From assembly GCA_002402315.1 (NCBI GenBank), contig DHFP01000103.1, positions 1-6,890 of the forward strand: DNA of 6,890 nt, in the 5' to 3' direction. The stretch is from Clostridiales bacterium UBA4821. GTDB lineage: Bacteria > Bacillota > Clostridia > Acetivibrionales > UBA4821. The first letter of the stretch is position 1. Each line of letters begins with the position of its first letter. Of the stretch, positions 1 through 5,447 are shown one piece after another. The translations under genes were made by a program, and so were the position numbers. Below the pieces are notes generated by a model. It saw only the letters and a list, made by a program, of their open reading frames with translations, did no database searches and was not told the origin of the DNA.

Positions 1-35
1 CTTCACTTAAATTAAATGCACCCTTGTGGAAGCTT

Positions 36-66
36 AGAAAAAAGAAAACGTACATATGTACGTTTT
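36..66 (-). terminator. Rho-independent terminator of rpsT
   Basis: Positions 45-66 form a perfect 22-bp palindrome (half AAAACGTACAT). On the minus strand it can fold into a 9-bp stem with an ATAT loop, followed by CTTTTTTC (44-37). The stem takes in two bases of the rpsT stop codon (67-65), so termination is packed directly against the coding end. The stem has little G+C, which makes it weaker than a typical terminator, but its position and U-tract fit. On the plus strand no U-run of useful length follows the stem, so it looks one-directional. Confidence 0.72.
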
Positions 67-331
67 ATGCATTAGATTTATTTATTTGTTTTGCTATTAA
101 AGATTTCTTTCTTGCTGCAGTGTTCTTGTGTAATACCCCTTTAGCCACGGCTTTATCTATATGCTTTACAGCGCTTATTGATATTGTCTTTACTTGTTCT
201 GCATTTCCGGCTTTTAGGGCTTCCTCAAACTTCCTGATATTGGTCTTGAGTGCGGATTTAATCATCGAATTCCTTAAAGTTTTTATTTGAGTAACTTTTA
301 CTCTTTTTATAGCTGACTTAATATTAGGCAA
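65..331 (-). CDS. rpsT: 30S ribosomal protein S20
   Basis: This gene encodes the small-subunit protein S20, which binds 16S rRNA and helps 30S assembly in the cytoplasm. The 88-residue product begins MPNIKSAIKRVKV, the conserved S20 N-terminus, and is rich in Lys and Arg throughout (for example TLRNSMIKSALK and NTAARKKSLIAKQ near the C-terminus). The length is normal for S20. I chose the TTG start at 331-329 because a strong SD, AGGAGGTGAG (345-336 on the minus strand), lies 8 nt upstream of it, and the protein then starts as S20 proteins do. A GTG three codons upstream lies inside that SD and is unlikely to be the start. The gene is transcribed away from the fatty-acid operon and ends in its own terminator, so it appears to be monocistronic. 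The identification is firm; the start is very likely. Confidence 0.96.
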   Translation of the reverse strand: MPNIKSAIKRVKVTQIKTLRNSMIKSALKTNIRKFEEALKAGNAEQVKTISISAVKHIDKAVAKGVLHKNTAARKKSLIAKQINKSNA

Positions 332-381
332 ATGTCTCACCTCCTAGAATTATTTTTTCATAATTTATTCAAAGTTGTTAA

Positions 382-410
382 ATTATATTTAATAACCTGT
401 TATTAATAGG
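382..410 (-). promoter_or_regulatory. Possible rpsT promoter with weak -35
   Basis: On the minus strand there is a perfect TATAAT at 387-382. With a 17-bp spacer the -35 position (410-405) reads CCTATT, a poor match. Initiation here would give a leader of about 40 nt before the rpsT TTG start. A second candidate further upstream on the same strand pairs TTGAAA with CATTAT at a 17-bp spacing, in the region of about 525-490. Ribosomal protein genes usually have good promoters, so neither choice is certain. Confidence 0.3.
389..406. repeat. Operator-like palindrome TTAATAAC-CT-GTTATTAA
   Basis: The sequence TTAATAACCTGTTATTAA is a perfect inverted repeat with 8-bp arms and a 2-bp centre. It lies in the spacer of the possible rpsT promoter on the minus strand. 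The form is that of a dimeric repressor site. It partly resembles the FapR site at 580-596 (TTA.TA..CC-like arms), but the centre is one base longer and the conserved AGTACC core is missing. Its function is unknown. Confidence 0.4.
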
Positions 411-511
411 ATGATCTGATAAAAGCTATAATAAACAGGGTTATTTTAACTTTACTTTTAACAGCAATGGTTATTTTACCATGAATGCTACTATAATGCA
501 AGGATTAGAAT

Positions 512-527
512 AAATTTTCAAATTTTC
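512..527 (+). repeat. Tandem AAATTTTC x2, UP-element-like tract
   Basis: Two perfect copies of AAATTTTC stand head to tail and are followed by more A/T sequence up to the fapR -35 box at 538. The position and composition fit an UP element, the A/T-rich tract upstream of -35 that the RNA polymerase alpha subunit binds. This is inferred from composition only. Confidence 0.3.
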
Positions 528-537
528 AAAAGAATTA

Positions 538-566
538 TTGCAATTGTAAAAAAGATATAATATACT
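538..566 (+). promoter_or_regulatory. fapR operon promoter (TTGCAA-N17-TATACT)
   Basis: TTGCAA (538-543) and TATACT (561-566) are separated by exactly 17 bp, as for a housekeeping sigma-A promoter. Transcription would begin near 573, about 35 nt before the fapR start codon and just before the FapR-type operator. A perfect TATAAT overlaps it at 556-561 but lacks a good -35 at the right distance. This is the only clear promoter found for the whole operon. Confidence 0.65.
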
Positions 567-579
567 TTCAGTGGTGGAT

Positions 580-596
580 TTAGTACCAGGTAATAA
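580..596 (+). promoter_or_regulatory. FapR operator
   Basis: TTAGTACCAGGTAATAA is a 17-bp imperfect dyad: the arms TTAGTACC and GGTAATAA match at 7 of 8 positions around a central A. Its length, arm sequence and position agree with the known FapR binding sites of Bacillus, which share the TTAGTACC half-site. It lies just downstream of the expected transcription start and upstream of the fapR SD. Bound FapR would therefore block early transcription of the operon, and malonyl-CoA would relieve this. Autoregulation of the whole operon is the inferred role. Confidence 0.82.
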
Positions 597-607
597 GAGG
601 TGTTGAT

Positions 608-1168
608 ATGTCAAGGGCTTCCATAAGTAAGAAAGAGAGGCAGAATAATCTTTTAGAAAAGGTCAAGGAAGATCCATTTATGAAAGATGAAGAACTCGCT
701 GAGCTTTTCAACGTAAGCATTCAAACAGTTCGACTGGATAGAATGGAATTGGGGATTCCTGAACTCAGAGAAAGAATTAAAGATGTAGCATCTGAAAATT
801 ATGATAAAGTAAAGGCTCTTGACAGTAAGGAAATTGTTGGGGAGCTTGTAGATCTTACTTTAGGCAAGAAAGGCATATCCATTCTTGAAACCAATGAGTC
901 CATGGCTTTTGAAAGAAATAAAATTATCCGTGGACACTTCATTTACTCATTAGCCGAAACGTTAGCGATATCAGTGATTGATGCAAAGGTAGCCTTGATA
1001 GGGATTGCTAATATAAAATACAAAAGCCCGGTTATTGCCGGTGCCAGATTGGTAGCCAAAGCGGAAGTTAAAAGATCGAAAGCAAATAGCTTTATTGTTT
1101 GGGTAAGTATACAGGAAAAGCAGGTTGAGGTTTTCAGGGGAAAGTTCATATTAGTTTCAGTGGATTAA
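608..1168 (+). CDS. fapR: Fatty acid/phospholipid biosynthesis repressor FapR
   Basis: This gene encodes a transcriptional repressor of lipid synthesis genes that is released from DNA by malonyl-CoA or malonyl-ACP. The 186 residues match the family in length and layout. An N-terminal helix-turn-helix (about 25-47, with DEELAELFNVSIQTVRLDR) is followed by the typical linker IPELRERIKDVA (50-61) and a hotdog-fold effector domain (about 75-180) that includes FERNKIIRGH (101-110). The Arg108-Gly109 pair corresponds to the ligand-binding RG of Bacillus FapR. Residue 117 is Glu where, as I recall, Bacillus has Asn. The ATG has the SD GAGGTG 5 nt upstream. FapR heads the operon and is preceded by its own operator. 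A 137-bp gap with a hairpin separates it from plsX. The identification is firm from whole-length similarity and context. Confidence 0.94.
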   Translation: MSRASISKKERQNNLLEKVKEDPFMKDEELAELFNVSIQTVRLDRMELGIPELRERIKDVASENYDKVKALDSKEIVGELVDLTLGKKGISILETNESMAFERNKIIRGHFIYSLAETLAISVIDAKVALIGIANIKYKSPVIAGARLVAKAEVKRSKANSFIVWVSIQEKQVEVFRGKFILVSVD

Positions 1169-1253
1169 CTAATGCAGAAGTTTTTTTATAAGCACTAATA
1201 CGAATGTAAAGGTTAGAGTTATTGAAATAGTACATAAGATTAGCCATCAAAAC

Positions 1254-1284
1254 ATGAAAATCAGATGCTTATCATGATTTTCAT
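1254..1284 (+). other. Hairpin in the fapR-plsX leader
   Basis: ATGAAAATCA (1254-1263) and TGATTTTCAT (1275-1284) form a perfect 10-bp stem. GAT/ATC (1264-1266 and 1271-1273) extend it across one bulged A (1274) to a GCTT loop. No U-run follows, so it is not an intrinsic terminator. It ends 10 nt before the plsX SD. It could stabilise the 5' end of a processed plsX mRNA, affect plsX translation, or mark an RNase site; the sequence does not decide between these. Confidence 0.5.
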
Positions 1285-1305
1285 AATAAGGTAAGAGGTG
1301 AATTA

Positions 1306-2322
1306 ATGAACATAGTAATCGACGCAATGGGTGGAGACAATGCTCCTGAGGAGATAATTAAGGGGTGTGTCGAGGCAGCAAAGCATATAGACGCCGAAAT
1401 TACACTTGTTGGTAATGAGGAAGTCATAAAGGAATACTTAAAGAAATTTGCTTATACCGGCTCAAACATAACCATACACAATGCCAGTGAAGTAATTACA
1501 AACGACGATACCCCGACTAAAGCAATTAAGTCAAAAAAGGATTCATCAATGGTCGTTGGGTTAAATATTATCAAGGAAGGCAAAGGAGATGTATTTATAT
1601 CTGCGGGCAATACAGGTGCTCTTATGGCAGGAGCGCTGTTTCTAGTAGATAGAATAAAAGGGGTAGACAGGCCGGCACTTGCACCTGTTCTTCCATCATA
1701 CCATGGACCGGTTTTGCTGGTGGATGGAGGTTCAAATGCCAACTGCAAGCCGGAAAATTTATTACAGTTTGCAATAATGGGTTCTATTTATATGAAAACC
1801 ACCCTTGGAATTGAAAATCCTCGGGTTGGTCTGGTAAATATAGGGACTGAAGAAATGAAGGGAAATGAATTGACCAAACAGACATTTACACTACTTCAGC
1901 AACCAGGGCTAAACTTTATAGGAAACATTGAGGGCAGAGACATTCCTATGGGATTGGTAGATGTAGCAGTTTGCGATGGTTTCGTTGGAAACATAATTCT
2001 GAAGGTAATGGAAGGAATGGGGGAAACTGTATCAAAGTTATTAAAAGATGAAATAAATAGAAGCTTAATGAGCAAATTTGGAGGTATGCTGCTAATTCCT
2101 GCATTCAGGAAATTTAAAAAGAAGCTTGATTATACGGAGTATGGGGGAGCGCTTTATTTAGGTATTGAAAGAGCAGTAATTAAATGCCATGGCAGTTCCA
2201 ATGCAAAAGCAATTATGAATGCAGTAAAGCAGGCTGAGGCATTTGTAAGAAATAAGACTGTTGAAAAGATTAGAGAAAATTTAGTGGAATTTGGGGGCGA
2301 TGATATTGATTCAGGCAAGTAG
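1306..2322 (+). CDS. plsX: Phosphate acyltransferase PlsX (acyl-ACP:phosphate transacylase)
   Basis: PlsX converts acyl-ACP and inorganic phosphate to acyl-phosphate, which PlsY uses to acylate glycerol-3-phosphate. It is a peripheral enzyme at the inner face of the membrane and links FASII to phospholipid synthesis. The 338-residue product begins MNIVIDAMGGDNAPEEI, the family signature. It also carries FISAGNTGALMAG (98-110), LVDGGSNANCKPENL (138-152), VGLVNIGTEEMKGNELT (174-190), CDGFVGNIILK (223-233) and the C-terminal GGALYLGIERAVIKCHGSS (280-298). The length is normal. The ATG at 1306 has the SD AGAGGTG 5 nt upstream. The 3' end overlaps fabH by 23 bases, which suggests translational coupling. 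Its place directly after fapR is the usual one in Firmicutes. Confidence 0.96.
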   Translation: MNIVIDAMGGDNAPEEIIKGCVEAAKHIDAEITLVGNEEVIKEYLKKFAYTGSNITIHNASEVITNDDTPTKAIKSKKDSSMVVGLNIIKEGKGDVFISAGNTGALMAGALFLVDRIKGVDRPALAPVLPSYHGPVLLVDGGSNANCKPENLLQFAIMGSIYMKTTLGIENPRVGLVNIGTEEMKGNELTKQTFTLLQQPGLNFIGNIEGRDIPMGLVDVAVCDGFVGNIILKVMEGMGETVSKLLKDEINRSLMSKFGGMLLIPAFRKFKKKLDYTEYGGALYLGIERAVIKCHGSSNAKAIMNAVKQAEAFVRNKTVEKIRENLVEFGGDDIDSGK

Positions 2323-3304
2323 AAATGTTGGTATAGTTGGTACGGGAAGTTATGTTCCAGAAAAAGTTGTTACCAACTTTGACCTTGAAAAAATGGTGGA
2401 AACCTCTGATGAATGGATAAAAACCAGGACCGGCATTGAACAGAGAAGGATTGCTGAAGAGAACATGCCAACATCTGAGATAGCATACATTGCGGGGAAG
2501 AGGGCAATAGAGGACGCAGGATTGACACCTGAGGATATTGATCTTATTATTGTAGCAACAATTACTCCTGATATGTACTCTCCTTCAACTGCCTGTCGTG
2601 TTCAGGCCAAACTTGGAGCTTCAAAAGCAGCAGCATTTGATGTGAATGCAGCATGTACAGGACTAATATATGGGCTTACAGTTGCCAGCCAGTTTATTCT
2701 AACAGGGTATTACAAGAATGCGCTGGTCATAGGAGCAGATGAGCTTTCCAGGATTTTAGAGTGGACTGATAGAAATACATGTGTTCTGTTTGGGGATGGG
2801 GCAGGAGCAGTAGTACTTCAGGCTGTCGATAATGGTTATGGTATACTTTCAACCAATCTGGGTGCAGATGGTTCCATGGGTGATGTTTTGACAATACCTT
2901 CTTGCTATATACCCGAACATGAAAAAGAAAAGAGGAAACCGGAAAATTACAGGACCATATGGATGGACGGCAGTGAGGTATTTAAATTTGCCGTGAGGGT
3001 TATGGCTAATGCTACAAACAGGGCTCTTGACGATTTAAATTTGGATATAAATGATGTGAATCTGATTGTTCCACACCAGGCAAACATCAGGATAATTGAA
3101 GGTGCAGCTAAGAGGTTAGGCGTTTCAGTTAATAAGATATACAGCAATATTCACAGGTATGGGAACATGTCAGCTGCTTCAATAGCGGTTGCACTTGATG
3201 AAGCGGTTAAGGAAGGCAGGATTAATAAGGGAGACTTGATTGTGCTTGTTGGCTTTGGGGGCGGGCTGACGTGGGGGTCGGCCATAGTTAGATGGAGCAA
3301 GTAA
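2300..3304 (+). CDS. fabH: 3-oxoacyl-ACP synthase III (FabH)
   Basis: FabH condenses an acyl-CoA primer with malonyl-ACP to start each fatty acid chain; in Gram-positives the primer is often branched or short-chain. The 334 residues contain the Cys-His-Asn triad: Cys119 in FDVNAACTGLIYG, His259 in IVPHQANIRII and Asn289 in RYGNMSAASIA. The N-terminal VGIVGTGSYVPEKVVTN and the C-terminal LVGFGGGLTWGSAIVRW are typical of the family. The start is not fully settled. ATG 2300 is taken here. TTG 2306 has a better-spaced G-rich SD (GGGGG, 2293-2297, 8 nt upstream) and would give a product two residues shorter. The reading frame can also be extended to TTG 2291. All options overlap the end of plsX. 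In many related operons fabK follows next; here it does not. Function is firm. Confidence 0.95.
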   Translation: MILIQASRNVGIVGTGSYVPEKVVTNFDLEKMVETSDEWIKTRTGIEQRRIAEENMPTSEIAYIAGKRAIEDAGLTPEDIDLIIVATITPDMYSPSTACRVQAKLGASKAAAFDVNAACTGLIYGLTVASQFILTGYYKNALVIGADELSRILEWTDRNTCVLFGDGAGAVVLQAVDNGYGILSTNLGADGSMGDVLTIPSCYIPEHEKEKRKPENYRTIWMDGSEVFKFAVRVMANATNRALDDLNLDINDVNLIVPHQANIRIIEGAAKRLGVSVNKIYSNIHRYGNMSAASIAVALDEAVKEGRINKGDLIVLVGFGGGLTWGSAIVRWSK

Positions 3305-3309
3305 AAAAT

Positions 3310-3416
3310 AGTTGACAGTTTACAGTTATTAAAACCTTATTAGAGTAAAATTATATGTCAGTTGCAATATATGGTTATTAACTGCTATATGTTTTTAAAC
3401 TGTCAACTGTAAACTG
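3310..3416. repeat. Inverted-repeat element between fabH and fabD (MITE-like)
   Basis: Almost the whole 127-bp gap between fabH and fabD has dyad symmetry. The outer arms AGTTGACAGTTTA (3310-3322) and TAAACTGTCAACT (3396-3408) match over 13 bp. A slipped register also pairs CAGTTTACAGTT (3316-3327) with AACTGTAAACTG (3405-3416). Each arm is built from alternating heptamers AGTTGAC and AGTTTAC. An inner pair, ATATGTCAGTT and AACTGCTATAT (3353-3363 and 3380-3390), matches apart from two bases. The right arm ends just before the fabD SD. The form is that of a small non-coding dispersed repeat or miniature inverted-repeat element, and the transcript would fold into a long hairpin within the operon mRNA. 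No open reading frame or clear target-site duplication is visible. Confidence 0.6.
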
Positions 3417-3431
3417 AAAAGGGGTGTTTCA

Positions 3432-4364
3432 TTGAGCAAAATTGCATTTATATTTGCGGGGCAGGGAGCCCAATACATAGGTATGGGTAAACAAATTGCA
3501 GAAAATTATCCATTAGCAGATGAGATTTTTGATAGAGCATCTGAAGCATTAGGGTTTGATATTAAAGAAATGGTTTTCAATGGTGATGAAGAAGCATTAA
3601 AGATAACCGAGAATACACAACCTACTATTTTGACAACCAGTATAGCCTGTTTGCAGCCTTTGCTTGAAAAAGGCATGAAGCCTGCTGTGGTTGCAGGATT
3701 GAGTTTGGGAGAGTACTCAGCACATGTGGCGTCAGGTACATTTGGCTTTGAGGATGCTGTTAAACTGGTAAGAAAAAGGGGCAAATTCATGCAGGAGGCT
3801 GTACCTGTTGGCGCTGGTACAATGGCTGCAATTCTGGGACTTGAAAAGCAGGATGTTATTGACTGCTGCAAGGAATCATCAGATAAAGGTGTTGTAGAGC
3901 CTGCAAACTTTAATTGCCCGGGACAGATTGTCATTGCTGGTCATGTGGCAGCTGTAGAAAAGGCAGTAGAGCTTGCCAAGGGAAAAGGGGCAAAGCGTTC
4001 GATAATTCTACCGGTTAGCGCACCGTTTCACTGCAGTCTTTTGAGGCCGGCAGGTGAAAATCTTGCGGTAGAGCTTGAACAAGTATCGGTTAACCCTATG
4101 AAAATACCTGTCATTTCAAATGTAACCGGAGAATATATTCAAACCGGGGATTATGTTAAAAGCTTACTTATAAAGCAGGTTAGCAGTTCGGTGTTATGGG
4201 AAGATTCTATAAATAGAATGTTAAAGGATGGAATAGATACGTTTGTTGAAATCGGTCCAGGTAAGGTGCTGAGCGGTTTTATCAAGAAGATAAATAAGGA
4301 AGTTACTACTTTGAATGTAGAGGATATTGATTCTCTTAATAAAACAATGGAACAGTTGGGATAA
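3432..4364 (+). CDS. fabD: Malonyl-CoA:ACP transacylase (FabD)
   Basis: FabD moves the malonyl group from CoA to the phosphopantetheine of AcpP, making the extender substrate for FabH and FabF. The 310-residue product starts MSKIAFIFAGQGAQYIGMGK, with the oxyanion-hole Gln in GQGAQ (10-14). The nucleophile is Ser91 in GLSLGEYSA. Arg116, which binds the malonyl carboxylate, lies in RKRGKFMQEAVP, and the catalytic His200 is in SAPFHCSLL. The late motif FVEIGPGKVLSGFIKK is also present. The length is normal. The start is TTG, supported by the SD AAGGGGTG about 7 nt upstream and by the family N-terminus; no ATG is available. The SD directly abuts the inverted-repeat element that fills the fabH-fabD gap. 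fabG follows after 17 bases. Confidence 0.96.
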   Translation: MSKIAFIFAGQGAQYIGMGKQIAENYPLADEIFDRASEALGFDIKEMVFNGDEEALKITENTQPTILTTSIACLQPLLEKGMKPAVVAGLSLGEYSAHVASGTFGFEDAVKLVRKRGKFMQEAVPVGAGTMAAILGLEKQDVIDCCKESSDKGVVEPANFNCPGQIVIAGHVAAVEKAVELAKGKGAKRSIILPVSAPFHCSLLRPAGENLAVELEQVSVNPMKIPVISNVTGEYIQTGDYVKSLLIKQVSSSVLWEDSINRMLKDGIDTFVEIGPGKVLSGFIKKINKEVTTLNVEDIDSLNKTMEQLG

Positions 4365-4381
4365 AGAAAGGGGGAATAATA

Positions 4382-5125
4382 TTGGAACTAAAGGGAAAAA
4401 CTGCAGTTGTTACAGGGAGCAGCAGGGGAATTGGAAAAGCAATAGCATTGAAGCTGGCTGATTTGGGCGCTAATATAGTTTTAAATTCTACTCCAGCTTC
4501 TGATGCAATTGATGCGGTTGAAAAGGAAATACGTGAAAAGGGGGTTAAGGCTTTAACAATAAAGTGTAATGTAGGTTGTTTTAAAGAAGTTCAAGAAATG
4601 TTTGAAACCATTTCTAAGAATTTTGATTCAATAGACATTCTAGTTAACAATGCTGGAATTACTAAAGATAACCTTTTGATAAGGATGAGTGAAGAGGATT
4701 GGAATGAGGTTATAGATACAAATTTAAAAAGCGTATTCAATTGTGCTAAAGCGGCTGCCAAGTACATGATCAAGCAGAAATCAGGAAAAATCATTAACAT
4801 TTCTTCAGTATCTGGTTTGGTAGGAGCGCCTGGCCAGGCCAATTATTCTTCTGCCAAGGCAGGAATGATAGGCTTTACCAAGGCGGCTGCCAAGGAACTG
4901 GCTTCAAGAGGTATTACCGTCAATGCCGTGGCACCTGGATTTATTGAATCAAGGATGACAGATAAATTATCTGATGCATTAAAAGAGGAATATATGAGAA
5001 ATATACCACTCAAAAGGTTCGGGACACCTGATGATGTGGCAAATCTTACTGCCTTTTTAGCATCAGATAAATCAAATTATTTAACTGGGCAGGTAATACA
5101 TATTGACGGCGGAATGGTTATGTAA
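4382..5125 (+). CDS. fabG: 3-oxoacyl-ACP reductase (FabG)
   Basis: FabG is the NADPH-dependent reductase that converts 3-oxoacyl-ACP to 3-hydroxyacyl-ACP in each elongation cycle. The 247-residue short-chain dehydrogenase has the cofactor motif TGSSRGIG (11-18), NNAG (89-92), the catalytic Asn114, Ser142 in INISSVSG and the Tyr155/Lys159 pair in NYSSAKAG. It ends with GQVIHIDGGMVM, the usual FabG C-terminus. The length is normal. The start is TTG 4382, with the SD AAGGGGG (4368-4374) 7 nt upstream and the family N-terminus MELKGKTAVVTG. It lies 17 bases behind fabD and 41 bases before acpP, in the usual order. Other short-chain dehydrogenases share the fold, but the context and the close match across the protein make FabG the secure call. 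Confidence 0.95.
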   Translation: MELKGKTAVVTGSSRGIGKAIALKLADLGANIVLNSTPASDAIDAVEKEIREKGVKALTIKCNVGCFKEVQEMFETISKNFDSIDILVNNAGITKDNLLIRMSEEDWNEVIDTNLKSVFNCAKAAAKYMIKQKSGKIINISSVSGLVGAPGQANYSSAKAGMIGFTKAAAKELASRGITVNAVAPGFIESRMTDKLSDALKEEYMRNIPLKRFGTPDDVANLTAFLASDKSNYLTGQVIHIDGGMVM

Positions 5126-5152
5126 TATTATCATTATAATCCATTGCTATGG

Positions 5153-5162
5153 AAGGAGGTGA
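5153..5162 (+). promoter_or_regulatory. Perfect SD of acpP
   Basis: AAGGAGGTGA is fully complementary to the 3' end of 16S rRNA. GGAGG ends 7 nt before the ATG at 5167. It decides the acpP start: an in-frame ATG at 5149 lies upstream of this SD and would add six residues that ACPs do not have. It is the strongest SD among the plus-strand genes here, in keeping with ACP being one of the most abundant small proteins of the cell. Confidence 0.85.
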
Positions 5163-5166
5163 ACAA

Positions 5167-5394
5167 ATGATTTTTGAGAAAGTAAGAGAGATAATTGTTG
5201 ACCAGTTAGGTGTTGAAGAAGACGAAGTTGCCATGGAATCTTCCTTCATAGATGATTTAGGTGCCGATTCACTTGATATTGTTGAGTTGATTATGGCTCT
5301 TGAAGAGGAGTTCGACTTGGAAATACCTGATGAAGAGGCTGAAAAGATTACAATAGTCTCAGATGTTGTAGAGTACATTAAAAATAATACTTAA
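5167..5394 (+). CDS. acpP: Acyl carrier protein
   Basis: AcpP is the small acidic carrier that holds growing acyl chains on a phosphopantetheine arm and presents them to FabD, FabH, FabG, FabF and PlsX. The 75-residue product starts MIFEKVREIIVDQLG and has the attachment site DSL in LGADSLDIVE, with Ser35 as the modified residue. Helix II/III residues EEEFDLEIPDEEAEKI follow, and the protein is strongly acidic, as usual. The start at 5167 is set by the perfect SD before it. The gene has 41 bases between it and fabG and is followed at once by an intrinsic terminator before fabF, which suggests it is made in excess over fabF. Confidence 0.97.
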   Translation: MIFEKVREIIVDQLGVEEDEVAMESSFIDDLGADSLDIVELIMALEEEFDLEIPDEEAEKITIVSDVVEYIKNNT

Positions 5395-5396
5395 CT

Positions 5397-5424
5397 AAAA
5401 AGTCCCGGAAAAGGGACTTTTTTT
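5397..5424 (+). terminator. Intrinsic terminator between acpP and fabF
   Basis: AAAAAGTCCC (5397-5406) pairs perfectly with GGGACTTTTT (5413-5422) around a GGAAAA loop, with a run of seven T (5418-5424). It begins two bases after the acpP stop codon. No convincing promoter lies between it and fabF (the gap is only 53 bp in total), so fabF expression should depend on read-through. It therefore acts as a likely partial terminator that sets the ACP-to-FabF ratio. Confidence 0.85.
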
Positions 5425-5447
5425 ATATAAGAAAAGGGGGTAATTAA

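Larger units (their letters stand above)
332..607. other. Divergent rpsT/fapR intergenic region
   Basis: This 276-bp A/T-rich stretch separates the two divergent genes and contains no convincing coding sequence. It holds the rpsT SD (336-345), a possible minus-strand promoter with a dyad in its spacer (382-410), and the fapR promoter and operator (538-596). Two near-identical 12-mers, GGTTATTTTAAC (439-450) and GGTTATTTTACC (469-480), repeat 30 bp apart. A tandem AAATTTTC repeat (512-527) lies just upstream of the fapR -35 box. The function of the middle part (411-510) is unknown. Confidence 0.7.

Noticed and set aside
24..290. Open frame on the plus strand across rpsT
   Set aside because: It is the antisense shadow of rpsT, a clear gene on the minus strand, and has no SD or recognisable domain.
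338..340. GTG as the rpsT start
   Set aside because: It lies inside the SD AGGAGGTGAG; the TTG at 331-329 is properly spaced and gives the family N-terminus.
427..432. Plus-strand TATAAT as a fapR promoter
   Set aside because: No acceptable -35 lies 16-18 bp upstream, and the 538-566 promoter is better placed next to the operator.
1181..1187. Seven-T run after fapR as a terminator
   Set aside because: No stable stem precedes it.
3312..3317. TTGACA as a -35 box for a fabD promoter
   Set aside because: It is part of the inverted-repeat arm, and no good -10 follows at 16-18 bp.
5135..5140. TATAAT before acpP as an internal promoter
   Set aside because: The -35 position reads GAATGG; the nearest TTGACG is 26 bp away, which is too far.
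5149..5166. ATG 5149 as the acpP start
   Set aside because: The extra residues are encoded by the SD itself, and ACPs begin at the downstream Met.
5118..5378. Minus-strand open frames over acpP, fabF, fabD, fabG, fabH, plsX and fapR
   Set aside because: All lie opposite well-identified genes, are low-complexity or Ser-rich, and lack their own SD.
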